NCBI GenBank assembly: GCA_019914945.1
Contig: CM034104.1
Span: 5,644,501-5,708,500, forward strand
Length of the DNA stretch: 64,000 bases
Source of the DNA: Typha latifolia
Taxonomy: Eukaryota > Streptophyta > Magnoliopsida > Poales > Typhaceae
Reading direction: 5' to 3'
Shown: in pieces, positions 39,388 to 50,097 of the stretch
Layout: each line of letters opens with the position of its first letter
Numbering within the stretch: the first letter of the stretch is position 1
Notes under the pieces: generated by a model
Told to the model about the DNA's origin: nothing
The model's database searches: none
The model's input: the letters and a program-made list of their open reading frames with translations, nothing else
Made by a program: the position numbers and the translations under genes

Positions 39388-39967
39388 TATTATGGACCAG
39401 ATCTAGAATGATCCATCCGTAGGATGATTATGAAAATTTAGGTGGAGGTAGCTTCATGAGATAGAGTTCTAATGGCTCTAGTTTCACCTAAATTGGAGGT
39501 CAGGATGAAAAGATAAAAATAAAATAGTGAAGAAAGGTTAGGGAGGGCAGAACGATAATTTTTGACATTGTGGCGGTCGTCGAAGGGTGGTGGACCGCCA
39601 AGGGTGGTGGTGGATGGCTGTGTAGTAGGGTGGCTGCTGGAGGTAGGAGGTGGCTAGGGTTTGGATGCTTAAAAGGGATCTACGGTTAAGATCTACTCAT
39701 ATGAAGATAAAGACAATCTAATGGCTAATGTAAAAAAGATAAGGACAAAAATAATAACTGGCTAAACTCATATTTCTCTCAATGATCATTATCAACTCAT
39801 GTCCACCCCTATTTATAGGAGTAAAATCCCTAGCGGATCGGATCCACATGTGGATTATCCGATTTATTTGAAATTTAAAATAGAAAGATAAAGTTAAGTA
39901 ACTAATTTGACTCGACTCGACTTGACTCGACTTGACTCGACTTAACCCATGTGATCAGATCGTAACA
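39388..39967 (-). repeat. LTR (3' LTR in element orientation)
   Basis: Matches 42202-42767 along its length with scattered substitutions. It contains CTCGACTTGA tandem words at 39909-39945 and the phrase CCTATTTATAGGAGTAAAATC, which on the minus strand may be the TATA-containing promoter region. Confidence 0.85.
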
Positions 39968-40003
39968 ATTCACCACGCTTCTGACACCTTGTCCTCTAGG
40001 TGA

Positions 40004-42172
40004 CTAGTCTCTCATGCCCTTGTACTTATATAACTTGTCGTGCCAATTAGTGGATTCGGGTTCGTCTTCTTCGAGTCCGCCTAGGAACATGACGTGGCAA
40101 GGTTGGCATTTGCATTTATGATCGGGGGTAAATCGATCATCACAGTAAAAATACAAGACTTTTCTTTGACTCTCTTCCAAGTCGTTGGGTACAAAGCGGC
40201 GCATGATCATCTATCGGTTAGGCTGAGCTGTTGGTGCAGGCTGAGTCGAGGCAGATGCTGTCTCTAGTGGGCCGTGGGCTTGGGCCACCTTTCTTCTCTC
40301 CTCCTTGCGGATCTGGTTTAGTTGATCCAACTTGGCCTCCATCAGAACAGCTAAGGAGAAGGCCTCTTCAGAAGTAGTGGGCCTCAAAGACTTGACATCA
40401 GCCTGAATGTCAGGCCTAAGCCCACTAATGAAGTACTCTTCAGGGCCGAGTCAGACTAGTTAGTGACTCGGTTGCGTATCTGCTCGAACTCCTTCCGGTA
40501 AGCTCGAACTCCTTCCGGTAAGCTCGAATTGTTGTTGACTGAGTTAGATAAATCAACATGGCCTGAAAGTCCTCATACTAGGTTGGACTGAATCGAGCAC
40601 AAATCACATCCACAAAGTCCTGCCAAGACTCAAATGGTCGAGTCCGCTCAGCCGACTAGTATCACCTAATCGCCATGCCCTCCAAGTGAAATGAGGCTAG
40701 CTGGACCTTCTGGTGGTCGGGCGTGTCATGGTACGTGAAAAACTACTCCGCTAGAAATGTCCAATCTAGTGGGTCTCCTTTCGAAAATTTTGGAAAATCA
40801 AGCTTGATGGTCCGAGCTTGGATCCCAAAATGTGGTCTGTCATCATGGGCAAAGTGACCTCGGGGTCGAGGCTGGTCTCGTGGGTCATAGGCCCACGGGT
40901 TTGGCTCATGTCGCCCCTAGGCTGCACGTGGGTTTGGCTCAGTCTAACAACACGGGCCCACCGGTTCATTCCACTAGTCATCCTCGAGTGCATACTCATG
41001 CTTGGGGTCTTGTTTATGGGTTCCAAACTGGTTCGCACAAGGTGGTCGAATTGGTTCACAAAAATTTGGCCTGCCTCAAAAATCATGTGCTTCATCTCCT
41101 TTATTCCAATAACCTAACCCTATGGCTGAATTTGGAATTCGGCGTAGGGGTGCTGCCACAAGATGCATAGGGGGCGGCGGCAGCTGGGTTCGATCGGGGA
41201 TCACCGACAGTCGACCCTTGGCTGGTCCCCGCGATGGTGGAACGGCGGTGAGCGACGGTGGAGGGCCTAACTCGAGCTCGAGCTTGCAGCGGCGGTCCTA
41301 GTGTGTCACCGGCTAGTCCACTGACCCCCGGCGATTGCAGAAGGGACCAGTGGCCCCACTGCAATGGAGTAGTGGCGGCGAAAAACTTCGGCGGAGCCAC
41401 CCCGACGTAGGAGTAACTTCCCACGGCTGTGGCTGTCAAGTTTGGCCACTCGATGGTCGCTGGTAGCTACGGCAGCCACCACTGGCCAGCAGTCGGCCCT
41501 AGGAAGCCAGCCGTGGCCGCCGGTGGGCATGGGAGCGTTGGACTTGTGGCCACCAGCTGCGGATTTGCTACAGCACGAACCGCCGAGGTTGGCGATCTTC
41601 CAGCCGATGCCGACATGAAAGGTAGCCTGGGCTCAAGTGCGGGGGCCTTGTGGAAGAGACCGGTCATGGTGGTAGGGCCCGTGAGTGTCTGGACAGTCGT
41701 CGGTGGGAAGCTAGGGTTTTAGGCCCTAGCTCCCACCGCGAGTGGGGAAGATGACGTCGCGAACACTATTGCGGGTGGTTTCGGCGTGGCAGCAGCATCT
41801 GGGAAGGTCTGCAGGGCAGAAGGGGTCCCCACAGCTATCGGTTAGGCTCATCCCTCCCTCATGGGTTTGTAATGGTGGCTGCATTTGTCTTTGTCCCGTC
41901 GTGGCCGGCGGTGCTGGCAACGCAAGGTTACCGTGCTAAGTCAGGAGGGCTGTTGCCAAGTCTTAAATAGCTTTGTCCATCCTCTCCATAATGGATCTAG
42001 TGATCTTGTTAGAAAAATCTTTAAAAATCGCCTTCGCCCACGTCGGCGGCTCATCGTCAACTATTGGTGGTGGTGGCGGGGCCACTAGATCAACTTCCAC
42101 AGGAACGGAGATGAGATCCTTGTCCTCCATGGTCGATCCCTCCTCGTGGGTCTTGGATCGTGTGTTTACCAT
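40004..42172 (-). pseudogene. Gypsy-type Gag, broken
   Basis: Starts MVNTRSKTHEEGSTMEDKDL (42172) with a Pro-rich stretch. It then passes through out-of-frame text to a retrotrans_gag-like core at about 40760-40440 (FHLEGMA, SWQDFVDVICARF), a Gln/Glu-rich linker, and a zinc-knuckle region LYFYCDDRFTPDHKCK near 40150. In relatives this reads LCFYCDEKF, so the first zinc-binding Cys has become Tyr. Several frameshifts and stops. Capsid protein of the element; not functional here. Confidence 0.75.
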
Positions 42173-42201
42173 CTTCTGAGGAATGTCGGCTTTGATACCA
42201 C

Positions 42202-42767
42202 TGTTATGGATCAGATCTAGAACGATTCATCCATATAATGATTATGAAAATTTAGATAGAGGTAGCCTCGTGAGATAGGGTTCTAATGGCTACAATTTCA
42301 CCTAAATCAGAGGTCGGGATGAAAATATAAAAGTAAAATAGTGAAGATAGGTCAGCGAGGGCAGAACGGTAATTTCTGACATTGTGGCGGTCGTCGAAGG
42401 GTGGTGGATGGCCAAGGGTGGTGATGGATCGTCATGTAGTAGGGTGGCTGCAGGAGGTTGGAGGTGGCTAGGATTTGGATGCTTAAAAGGGATCTACGGT
42501 TAAGATATATTCCTATGAAGATAAAGTCAATCCAACAGCTAATATAGAAAAGATAAGGACGAAAATAATAACTGGCTAAACTCAGATTTCTCTCAATGAT
42601 CATTATCAACTCATGACCACCCCTATTTATAAGAGTAAAATCCCTAATGGATCGGATATGCGGATTATCCAATTTATTTGAAATTCAAAACAGAAAGATA
42701 AAGCTAAGTAACTAATTTGACTCGACTGGATTTGACTCGACTTAACCCATGTGGTCGAAACGTAACA
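42202..42767 (-). repeat. LTR (5' LTR in element orientation)
   Basis: Partner of 39388-39967. It is followed on the minus strand by the primer-binding site and the gag start, which fixes element orientation. Confidence 0.85.
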
Positions 42768-43654
42768 ATGCCCGAAAGCTCAAAGCATACTCTGCCACCC
42801 ACAAGGAGTATTTCAAATATTACCATACCTTGCTACCCGCTACGGTATTAACATCATCCAGATCGGGCACCCTTCTAGCTGATAGAAACCTCGTGAGGAT
42901 AACTCACCACATATACCCTAGCAAACAGCATATGTATGAATTCTGCTGTGCACACAGACTAACGACCTCGGACGTAAAGCCAACAGGATCGCGACTATGT
43001 CGAGCGATCAATCATCTCCAAGCATGCCCTAACCCGTATGCTCACTCGAATATCCTCACGCTTTCTATCAACTATCCTATCAATCACATTTTATGCTTCC
43101 TTCTAAATGATAGATCATATGCATATATCCAGTACGATAACAAGTCAGTGCATAACAGAAATTTAGGTGGAATAGAAATCAAGAGAGGTGAGAGGTGAGG
43201 GCTGAGGACGCCGGATGTCTTATCGAGCGCAAGGTCTCCTCGGTTACATCGTCGGGATTGAGGGATCCGCCGACTACTCTCCCTTGGCGGCAGCTCCGTC
43301 GAGATCGGGGTCAACTTTGGGGATGGCGAGGCTCGAGGACACCAACGAGGGGTGAGGGTTGTGGTTGCGTTCTCCTCCCACGGGTCAACCTCGGGGTCAA
43401 CGGTCAACCTAGGGGCATTTTAGGTATTTTAGGTATTTTAGAAATAAAATATCTTTAATTAACGGAATATTCTCATGGTGTTCATTTAAATCCAACTCAG
43501 GGTATTTTCTACACATATTCCCTAAATCATATGGCTCGATTTGCAAATAGTGAAAATGTAGGGTGTAAATATAAATTTAGCTAAAAAGCAAGGTGTTATA
43601 TACAAATTTCCCTTTATATAAATTAATTTTAATTGGATAAATGGCTAACATCAT
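42768..43654. repeat. Repeat copy B, right part, and unassigned GC-richer tail
   Basis: 42768-42930 continues copy B (ATCGGGCACCCTTCTAGCTGATAGAAAC). Past 42940 it no longer parallels copy A. 43190-43410 is GC-rich and non-coding to my reading; part of it (GGCGAGGCTCGAGGAC at about 43326) recurs inverted at 44085-44100. Confidence 0.55.
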
Positions 43655-44150
43655 ACTATTTAAATATTTTCAGATCCCGAACATCTTATTTGAGACCCTG
43701 TGGACCTTGCTAGTGATGAGTTGTCACTCGGTTGATTGGCGAATGTGAGGGATATGTGGTTTGTATCTTCTAATCAGGAGTGAGTAGTCTTATCTCCTAG
43801 ACGTCTTTATTAAATTAGGTTATATTATATATTATGTACATGCATGTTTTGGCCTCCAGCATAATTATATGACTTTATCTAGAGATGATTACAGTCGAGC
43901 ATATTTTTATCATTCATATAATTAGGTTGATTTTGGATATGAGTATGATGATGATAAATAGAGATGATGAGAGATGATTATACTGTTATGATTTTATACC
44001 GAGATGATCTCTAGCATGAGTATGCATCTAATAGATTAGCATGGGTATGGCATCCGGCATCCTCGACCCTCGCCTCTCATCGTTGTCCTCGAGCCTCGCC
44101 GGTGTCCTTGAGCCTCGCCTGAGTCCTTGAGGTTGACCCCCGATACCGGT
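43655..44150 (+). repeat. Inverted copy of the LTR-like repeat (copy C)
   Basis: ATTTTCAGATCCCGAACATC...TTATTTGAGACCC...ACCTTGCTAGTGATGAGTTG...GCATGTTTTGGCCTCCAGCAT is the reverse complement of copy A at about 37510-37230. The following GTCCTCGAGCCTCGCC at 44085 is the reverse complement of part of 43190-43410. Copies B and C thus face each other across a short spacer. Confidence 0.7.
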
Positions 44151-44204
44151 GGAGGATTGCTCCTGACCATCACGTCGTAGACGCGGGATCCTGGAAAGAG
44201 AGGT

Positions 44205-45049
44205 TGATGAGAACCGGGTCAAATTGGATCACATCAAGGGGAGATTAGACTCAATGGATTGAGTCTAGTTATCTTATTTGCTTATTTGATTTAGTTATAA
44301 GGTTAGGATTTTATTTAACTAGCTAAATCTAACTCTGTGCAGTTTTGGAAAAATATTCGCAAAATATTCTACAGACGTTCGAATAATATCAAACCAGCTG
44401 AATAAGATCACCAACCTCCAGATCTACAACTTTGGTATGACTTCTCTAGATTTGGAATCTATCTATGATGAAACGAAGGATTAATCTGAGAAAGATAAAA
44501 AAGGCTAATTTAGTTAGTTAGTTAGCTAGCTTTATCTTATTGTTTGAATTTCAAATAAATCAGATAATCCGCATGTGGATCCGATCCGCTATGGATTTTT
44601 ACTCCTATAAATTGGAGTGGACATGTATTGATAAATAGGAATGGAATTGAATCATTGAGAGAAATATGAGTTTAGTGAGTTATTATTTTCGTTCTTATCT
44701 TTTTTACATTTGCCGTTGGATTGTCTTTATCTTCATAAGAGTAGATTTTAACCATAGATCTCTTTCAAGCATCCAAACCCTAGCCACCTCCTACCTCCAG
44801 CAGCCACCCTATTACATGAACGTCCACCACCACCCTTGGCCATCCACCACCCTCCGACGACCGCCACAATATTAGAAATTACCGTTCTACCCTCTCTAAC
44901 CTATCTCCACTATTTTATTTTTATCTTTTCATTCTGACCTCTGATTTAGGTAAAACTAGAGCCATTAGAACCCTATCTCACTAGGCTACCTCCACCTAAA
45001 TTTTTATAATCATTCTATGGACGGATGGTTTCATATCTGGTCCATAACA
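44205..45049 (+). repeat. 5' LTR of the plus-strand gag-only element
   Basis: Repeats as 45774-46496. Shares its promoter-proximal half (GATAATCCGCATGTGGAT, GGATTTTTACTCCTATAAAT, CAAACCCTAGCCACCTCCTA) with the LTRs of the 39388-42767 element; CTCCTATAAAT is the likely TATA region. Confidence 0.8.
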
Positions 45050-45078
45050 ATGGTATTAGAGCCGACGTTCCTCGGAAG

Positions 45079-45600
45079 ATGGTAAACATGCGATCCAAGA
45101 CCCACGAGGAGGGATTGACCATGGAGGACCAGGATCTAATCTCCGTTCCTGTGGGAGTTGATCTAGTGGCCCCGCCACCACCAATAATAGTTGACGATGA
45201 GCCGCCGACGTGGGTGAAGGAAATTTTTAAAGAATTTTCTAACGAGATCACTAGATCTATGGAGAGGATGGACAAAGATATTGAAGCCTTGGCGACAGCC
45301 CTCCTGACTCAGCACGGCCACCTCGCACCACCTGCGCTGCCGGCTACTATGGAACATGCACCACCTCCACCGCCAAGCACTAATAATGGTGAAATTGTGG
45401 AGACCACCATCCCTTCTCCGGTTGTAGTGGAGCACCCTTCATCCTTGCAGATTGAGCCCTCCATTGTAGGAACACCGGAGCAGCCCCTAGTGCTAGCCCC
45501 ATTGTCATCTTCCCCAGTCGAGGTGGAAAATAAAGGTCGAAACCCTAGTTTTCCACTGATGGTGATCCAAACACTTTCAGTCCAAGCCATTCATGGCTAG
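45079..45600 (+). CDS. Gag-like N-terminal ORF of the plus-strand element
   Basis: Open for 173 codons from MVNMRSKTHEEGL; the start is chosen because the paralogous Gag at 42172 begins the same way (MVNTRSKTHEEG). It contains an acidic N-terminus, VDDEPPTWVKEIFKEFSNEI (a short amphipathic helix), then a Pro/Ser-rich low-complexity tail. It stops before the capsid core and zinc knuckle seen in the relative, so it is a truncated Gag. Whether it is translated is unknown. Confidence 0.6.
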   Translation: MVNMRSKTHEEGLTMEDQDLISVPVGVDLVAPPPPIIVDDEPPTWVKEIFKEFSNEITRSMERMDKDIEALATALLTQHGHLAPPALPATMEHAPPPPPSTNNGEIVETTIPSPVVVEHPSSLQIEPSIVGTPEQPLVLAPLSSSPVEVENKGRNPSFPLMVIQTLSVQAIHG

Positions 45601-45773
45601 GACGGACTATGGCTCAAAACGATGGGCCCTAGAGTAGCACCCACCATAGGTCCCTCTTCCTTGTGGTAGACAAGACCCACATGAAGATGGAGGACATAAA
45701 GTTTGAGAGCAAACGAAAGTTTGGAAACCACCATGGACACCTTAAGGATAAGGTGATCGAAAGCGTGGTGGAT

Positions 45774-46496
45774 TGATGCAAACCGGGTCAGATCAGATCA
45801 CATCAAAGGGAGATTAGACTCAATGGATTGAGTCTAGTTATCTTATTTACTTATTTGGTTTAGTTAGAAGGTTAGAATTTTATTTAATTAGCTAAATCCA
45901 ACTCTACGCAATTTTGGAAAAATATTCGCAGAATGTTCTACAAACGTCCGAATAATATCAAACTAGCTAGATAAGATCGCCAACCTCTAGATCTACAATT
46001 TGGTATTGACGACTTCTCAAGATTCAGAATCTATCTATGGCGAAATGAAGGATTAATCCGAGAAAGATAAAAATGGATGATTTAGTTAGTTAGCTAGCTT
46101 TATCTTGTTGTTTGAATTTCAAATAAATCAGATAATCTGCATGTGGATTTGATCCGCTATGGATTTTTACTCCTATAAATAGGAATTTAATGAGTTATTA
46201 TTTTCATTCTTATCTTTTTTACATTTGTCGTTGGATTGTCTTTATCTTTATAGGAGTAGATCTTAATCGTAGATCCCTTTCAAGCATCCAAACCCTAGCC
46301 ACCTCCTATCTCCAGCAGCCACCCTACTACACGGTCGTCCACCACCACCCTTGGCCGTCCACCAACCTCCGACGACTGCCACAACGTTAGAAATTACTGT
46401 TCTGCCCTCCCTGACCTATCGCCACTATTTTATTTTTATCTTTTCATCCCGACCTCCGATTTAGGTGAAACTAGAGCCATTAGAACCCTATCTCAT
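45774..46496 (+). repeat. Truncated 3' LTR of the plus-strand element
   Basis: Starts TGATGCAAACCGGG and parallels the 5' LTR to CTATCTCATGAA; the expected end ...CCATAACA is missing. A G-rich minisatellite begins right at the break. Confidence 0.75.
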
Positions 46497-46499
46497 GAA

Positions 46500-46765
46500 T
46501 CTCCTCCTTGGGATGATGAGGAGGGAGGAGGAAGGAGAGAATGAGGCGGGAGGAGGGAGGAGTGTTAGGTGGGGATGATGAGGGAGGAGGGTTGGGTTGG
46601 GTTGGGTTGGGTTGGTTAGTCGGTTGAGTTGGGTGTTAGTTGGTTAGTTGGTTTGGGTTGGGTTTAGTTGGTTAATGGATTTGGTTGGGTGTTAGTTGGT
46701 CTGGGTTGAGTTTAGTTAGTTAAGTTTGGTTGGGTTGGTTGGGTTTAGTTGGGTTGGGTTACTGT
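46500..46765. repeat. G-rich minisatellite, GGAGGA then (GGGTT)n-type
   Basis: 46500-46590 is GA/GGA-rich. 46590-46765 is built from GGGTT, GGTTAGTT and GGGTTTAGTTGG words, including five GGGTT in a row near 46591-46615. It is telomere-like in composition but not the standard plant TTTAGGG array. The G runs could form a quadruplex. Confidence 0.7.
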
Positions 46766-47260
46766 TGACGATGAGCCGTCGGCATAGGCAAAGGCATTTT
46801 TTGATGAATTTTTGGTTGAATCGAATGAGAGCTCTGAAAGAATCTAAAAAGCTCTCCAAGCCTTGACAATAGCTATCCTGGCTTGTTATGGCCACCCCAT
46901 ACTGCTAGCACCGCCATCTACGGCAAAATAGCCTAACCACGGCCATCAACTTCAAACTGTGAGGGAGGTGGAGAGGAGACCCAACTGGCGGTAAAAACAC
47001 CCCTCTGGTCAAGAAGGGCGCATTCCATCCCTATAGGCCTAGCCATCCGTCGCAGTGACATCGGAGCAGACATCTGAGATGGCACTCGAGTTGTCTTCCT
47101 CAGCCATAGTGGAAGCTAGGGCCAGAAAACTTAGCTTTCCACTAGTAGCTTTCTAGCCACTCCCGACCCCCGCCACTATGTCCGGTCCCTTCCACAAGAC
47201 CTCCAATCTCGAGCAAGGCTAGCAGCAACTGCAGTAGAAGGCCAAAAGAGCATCATCGAC
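46755..47260 (+). pseudogene. Third, degraded copy of the same Gag
   Basis: VDDEPSA, AKAFFDEF, ESSERI and KALQALTIAIL read in order in the plus frame parallel VDDEPPTWVKEIFKEF...MERMDKDIEALATALL at 45190-45310. Stops interrupt it. Similarity continues weakly to about 47200. Confidence 0.6.
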
Positions 47261-47271
47261 GATTCTATTAA

Positions 47272-47442
47272 GCTCTGATACCAAATTGATAGGTTCTGCA
47301 ACCAATGAAAGGCTACGCTACGATTCTTTCAAGATTTGAATGTATTATATGAATCAGTCCGCGCAACCGTAGGAAACTATTTGTTAGATATTCTTCAGTA
47401 CTCATAAAATTACGAAACCAAATGAGTTAGATCCGTAACTTC
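47272..47442 (-). repeat. Primer-binding site and LTR fragment of another minus-strand element
   Basis: 47272-47283 is GCTCTGATACCA, the exact reverse complement of the 12-base initiator-Met primer-binding site TGGTATCAGAGC. Three bases on, TGATAGGTTCTG at 47287 looks like an LTR end. The LTR would run right and is cut at 47442 by the copia element; its continuation is the sequence from 53013. Confidence 0.45.
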
Positions 47443-48444
47443 TGAAAAAACCCCTAGACACATGTATGTATGTAAATACTAGGTAATGGTATCACTCGTT
47501 CGCTTAAGTAAAAGTCCGTAGAAATATTAAGAACGAAAGTAGAGATGAACGCCAAGATTTTAACGTGGAAAAACCCAAACGGGAAAAAACCACGGATCCA
47601 AACTCGGATCAAAACCAATCACTAGAATAGTAGCAGTTTTAAGACACACTCTCAAAACAACCCGTCGATCCAAACGACTTTGTTCCTCTCAGTCTTGCTC
47701 GCTAGAACCCACGATTCACCGCTTCTCGTGATTGAAGTACAATCTCAGTAACCCTCGAGATTGATCTTTCATCTAGATAGCCCTTAAGACGAAAGATTAA
47801 CTTTTGTAGATGAGTGGAACCTTGTTAGTTGAAGAACCGATGTAGCCTCAAGAAGTCTCCTTCAATAATGCTTCTTCAACCACCATAGAGATAGGGTTTC
47901 ACAATCCTTATATATGATCTCCAAGATAGAGCCAAATCCAAATCTTATCCGTACTCACGAAAGTACAAGATAGAGCCAAATTCTAATCTTATCCGTACTC
48001 ACGATCTTCAAGATAGAGCCAAATCCAAATCTTATCCGCACTCATGAAAGTACAAGATAGAGTCAAATCCTAATCTTATCTGTACTCACGAAAGTACAAT
48101 ATTCTTAAACTTTGTTGGTGCGTTCGAACGGGCTCGAGTGCGTTCGAACGCGACAGCTTGAATTCTTCAGGTTGCGTTCGAACACGTTTATGAACGCAGC
48201 TCTCGGTCTGTTTGAACACAGTACCCGCGTTCGAACGCGTTTGTGAACGCGGCTCTCTGTCAGTGTGAACGCAGTACCCGCGTTCGAATGCGTTTGTGAA
48301 CGCGATGTGAACTCGACGGCTTTTCTCCAATAATCTTGCAATTCTTCAAACCAGAGATATTCTAGACTTGTGTAAAGCTCATATACATGAAAAAATATAC
48401 TTAGAATATTTTGTACACAATTGCCAACAAATAAAAACCTAACA
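47443..48444 (-). repeat. 3' LTR of the copia element (left copy)
   Basis: 1002 bp. Begins TGAAAAAACCCC and ends CCTAACA. Contains AAGATAGAGCCAAATCC...TTATCCGTACTCACGAAAG tandem words at 47920-48090 and five GTTCGAA-centred palindromes at 48119-48295. Confidence 0.93.
48119..48300. repeat. Array of GCGTTCGAACGC palindromes (left LTR)
   Basis: GTTCGAA cores at about 48123, 48145, 48176, 48230 and 48281, most extended to the 12-bp perfect palindrome GCGTTCGAACGC, alternating with GTTTGTGAACGCG half-sites. The same array recurs in the right LTR. Confidence 0.85.
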
Positions 48445-50097
48445 ATCTCCCCCTTTGGCAATTTGTGACAAAACACCTAGGTTACAAGATATTACACAGA
48501 CTTCAAATGAGCAATCAACAAGACTAGAATATTTTGCGCATCAATCCCTGCAAATAAACATATATCAATCCAAGATCAAGTGAAAATAACTTGAAATGAA
48601 TAAACAATCCAACCACAAGTTATCAATGGAGCATAAGTTCAAAAGTACTTAAACAGACAAAGTTCACAATTTCTCCAAGCAAAGTTATAAGCAAGATTAG
48701 AAAGACAGAAAGACTCTAATAAACTCCCCATATTGCCATGCTCCCCCCCTACACACGTAAACTCTAAAACTTTAAATGAGCACCAAACACGACACACTAG
48801 ACACTCTCCCCCTTTTTGACACAAATGCCAAAGACTAGGAACTCGGAGGGAACTGACGAATGAAGAAACCATGAAGGCCCTAATTGAAACCCATCTTTCA
48901 CTTGAAAACGCTAAGATATCACTTGAAAACCGCATGAAATCAATCAAGATCAAGAGACTTAATTGAATAAAAAATAAGAAAATTGATGAATGATCATACT
49001 TCGCAAAAAGTGAAGAAAATCTTGAAGTTTCGGCCAAAAGACTTTAAAAGGGTTTGAAGTGAAAATTTTGATGAAAAAGATGAAGATCTTGAGGATTTGG
49101 ATTTTTTTTTTAAATTTAAACTAAAACAAATCAAAATTCTTTTTGGAGATGCACTTCTAGAAAATTCAAAATAGATTCAAGACATAGAATATGACAATCA
49201 AATGAAATAAGTCATACACAGATCAATCAAATCATCAAGAGCATATTATAATCAATTCTAATGCATCACTCAAAATTAAATTAATCTTGATTGATCATAA
49301 CGATATGCATATGCAAGATGAGCATAGATAACATGAACCAATCTTTTTAAACAAACTTTTATATATAAACAATGATGCAACACAGTAGTCAAACCGACTT
49401 AGTATTAAAAATGTTCACTTTTCGACTTATTCTCCATAACATAACAGGAATTTTCCTGTATTATTTTTTATACATAAACCAATATAGGTGCAATGATGAC
49501 TTTCACACATGAGTAGGTAGCCCTTTTCTTATAATACAAATCAAACAAAGTGCAAGAAGAAATTCACATATATATTTTTTTTAATTTGCATATAATGTAC
49601 TGAGTCAAACTGGACTCGAAAAAAGACGGCTTTCACACTAACTCATTGTAGCCCTTTTCATTGATCTTTTATGAACATATTTTTTATGACTAAGCATGAG
49701 GTCAAACTGTGCAAATCAAAGTTAATAGTGAGCTATTTAAAAAAATATTCATGATATCATGCTCACACAATAAAACACATACGTTATGAGTGCATTAAAC
49801 TTTTTATTATTATAGAAGTCGAGGGAGTGACAAAATCAAAATTGAAACAATATACTACAAGATGACAAAATTGACTATAATAACTCATAATCAAGAGAAA
49901 AATCATATTTTTATGTCAAGAGTATATTATTGAATCTATGAGTGCATCAATTTTTTTTCTTTTTTTTTATTTTTTTTAGCAAAAACTCTCGACAAATCTG
50001 AAACTAAAAGCAAAGAAAATTTCAGAATAAAATAAAACCTAAAAAAAACGAAAAAAACTCATAAAAACGAAACATGCAAACCAAAACAAAAAGAAAA

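Larger units (their letters stand above)
39388..42767 (-). mobile_element. Non-autonomous gypsy-like LTR retroelement (gag only), inserted in repeat B
   Basis: 3380 bp with LTRs at 39388-39967 and 42202-42767 (TGTTATGG...GTAACA on the plus strand; the left copy has TA for TG). Target duplication: ATGTC at 39383-39387 and ATGCC at 42768-42772, one mismatch; the uninterrupted repeat A has ATGCC there. On the minus strand a primer-binding site TGGTATCAAAGC (42200-42189) follows the 5' LTR, one mismatch from the initiator-Met tRNA type. The 2.2-kb interior holds only Gag; no protease, RT, RNase H or integrase core was seen. Just before the 3' LTR the minus strand reads LEDKVSEAW, like the final residues of gypsy polyproteins, so pol appears deleted internally. 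Confidence 0.85.
44205..46496 (+). mobile_element. Second gag-only LTR retroelement, opposite orientation
   Basis: Related to the element at 39388-42767 but on the plus strand. 5' LTR 44205-45049 (TGATGAGAACCGGG...CCATAACA), primer-binding site TGGTATTAGAGC at 45051-45062, short Gag ORF 45079-45600, then a stub HLKDKVIESVVD at about 45740-45773 directly before the 3' LTR at 45774. The 3' LTR lacks about 60 bp present in the 5' copy and stops at about 46496, where the last ~70 bp of the LTR are missing. No pol domain is present. Confidence 0.8.

Noticed and set aside
40818..41170. Plus-strand frames of about 100 codons
   Set aside because: They lie antisense to the degraded gag of the minus-strand element and show no protein-like pattern.
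41429..41939. GC-rich frames full of Ala/Gly/Pro on both strands
   Set aside because: Shadows of the GC-rich Pro-coding part of gag; base composition alone keeps them open.
46590..46765. True telomeric array
   Set aside because: Units are mixed GGGTT and GGTTAGTT, not a regular plant telomere repeat, and the tract is short and internal.
48076..48476. Minus-strand frame of 123 codons with SRVHKRVRT-like repeats
   Set aside because: It is the translation of the LTR palindrome array and recurs in the other LTR, so not a gene.
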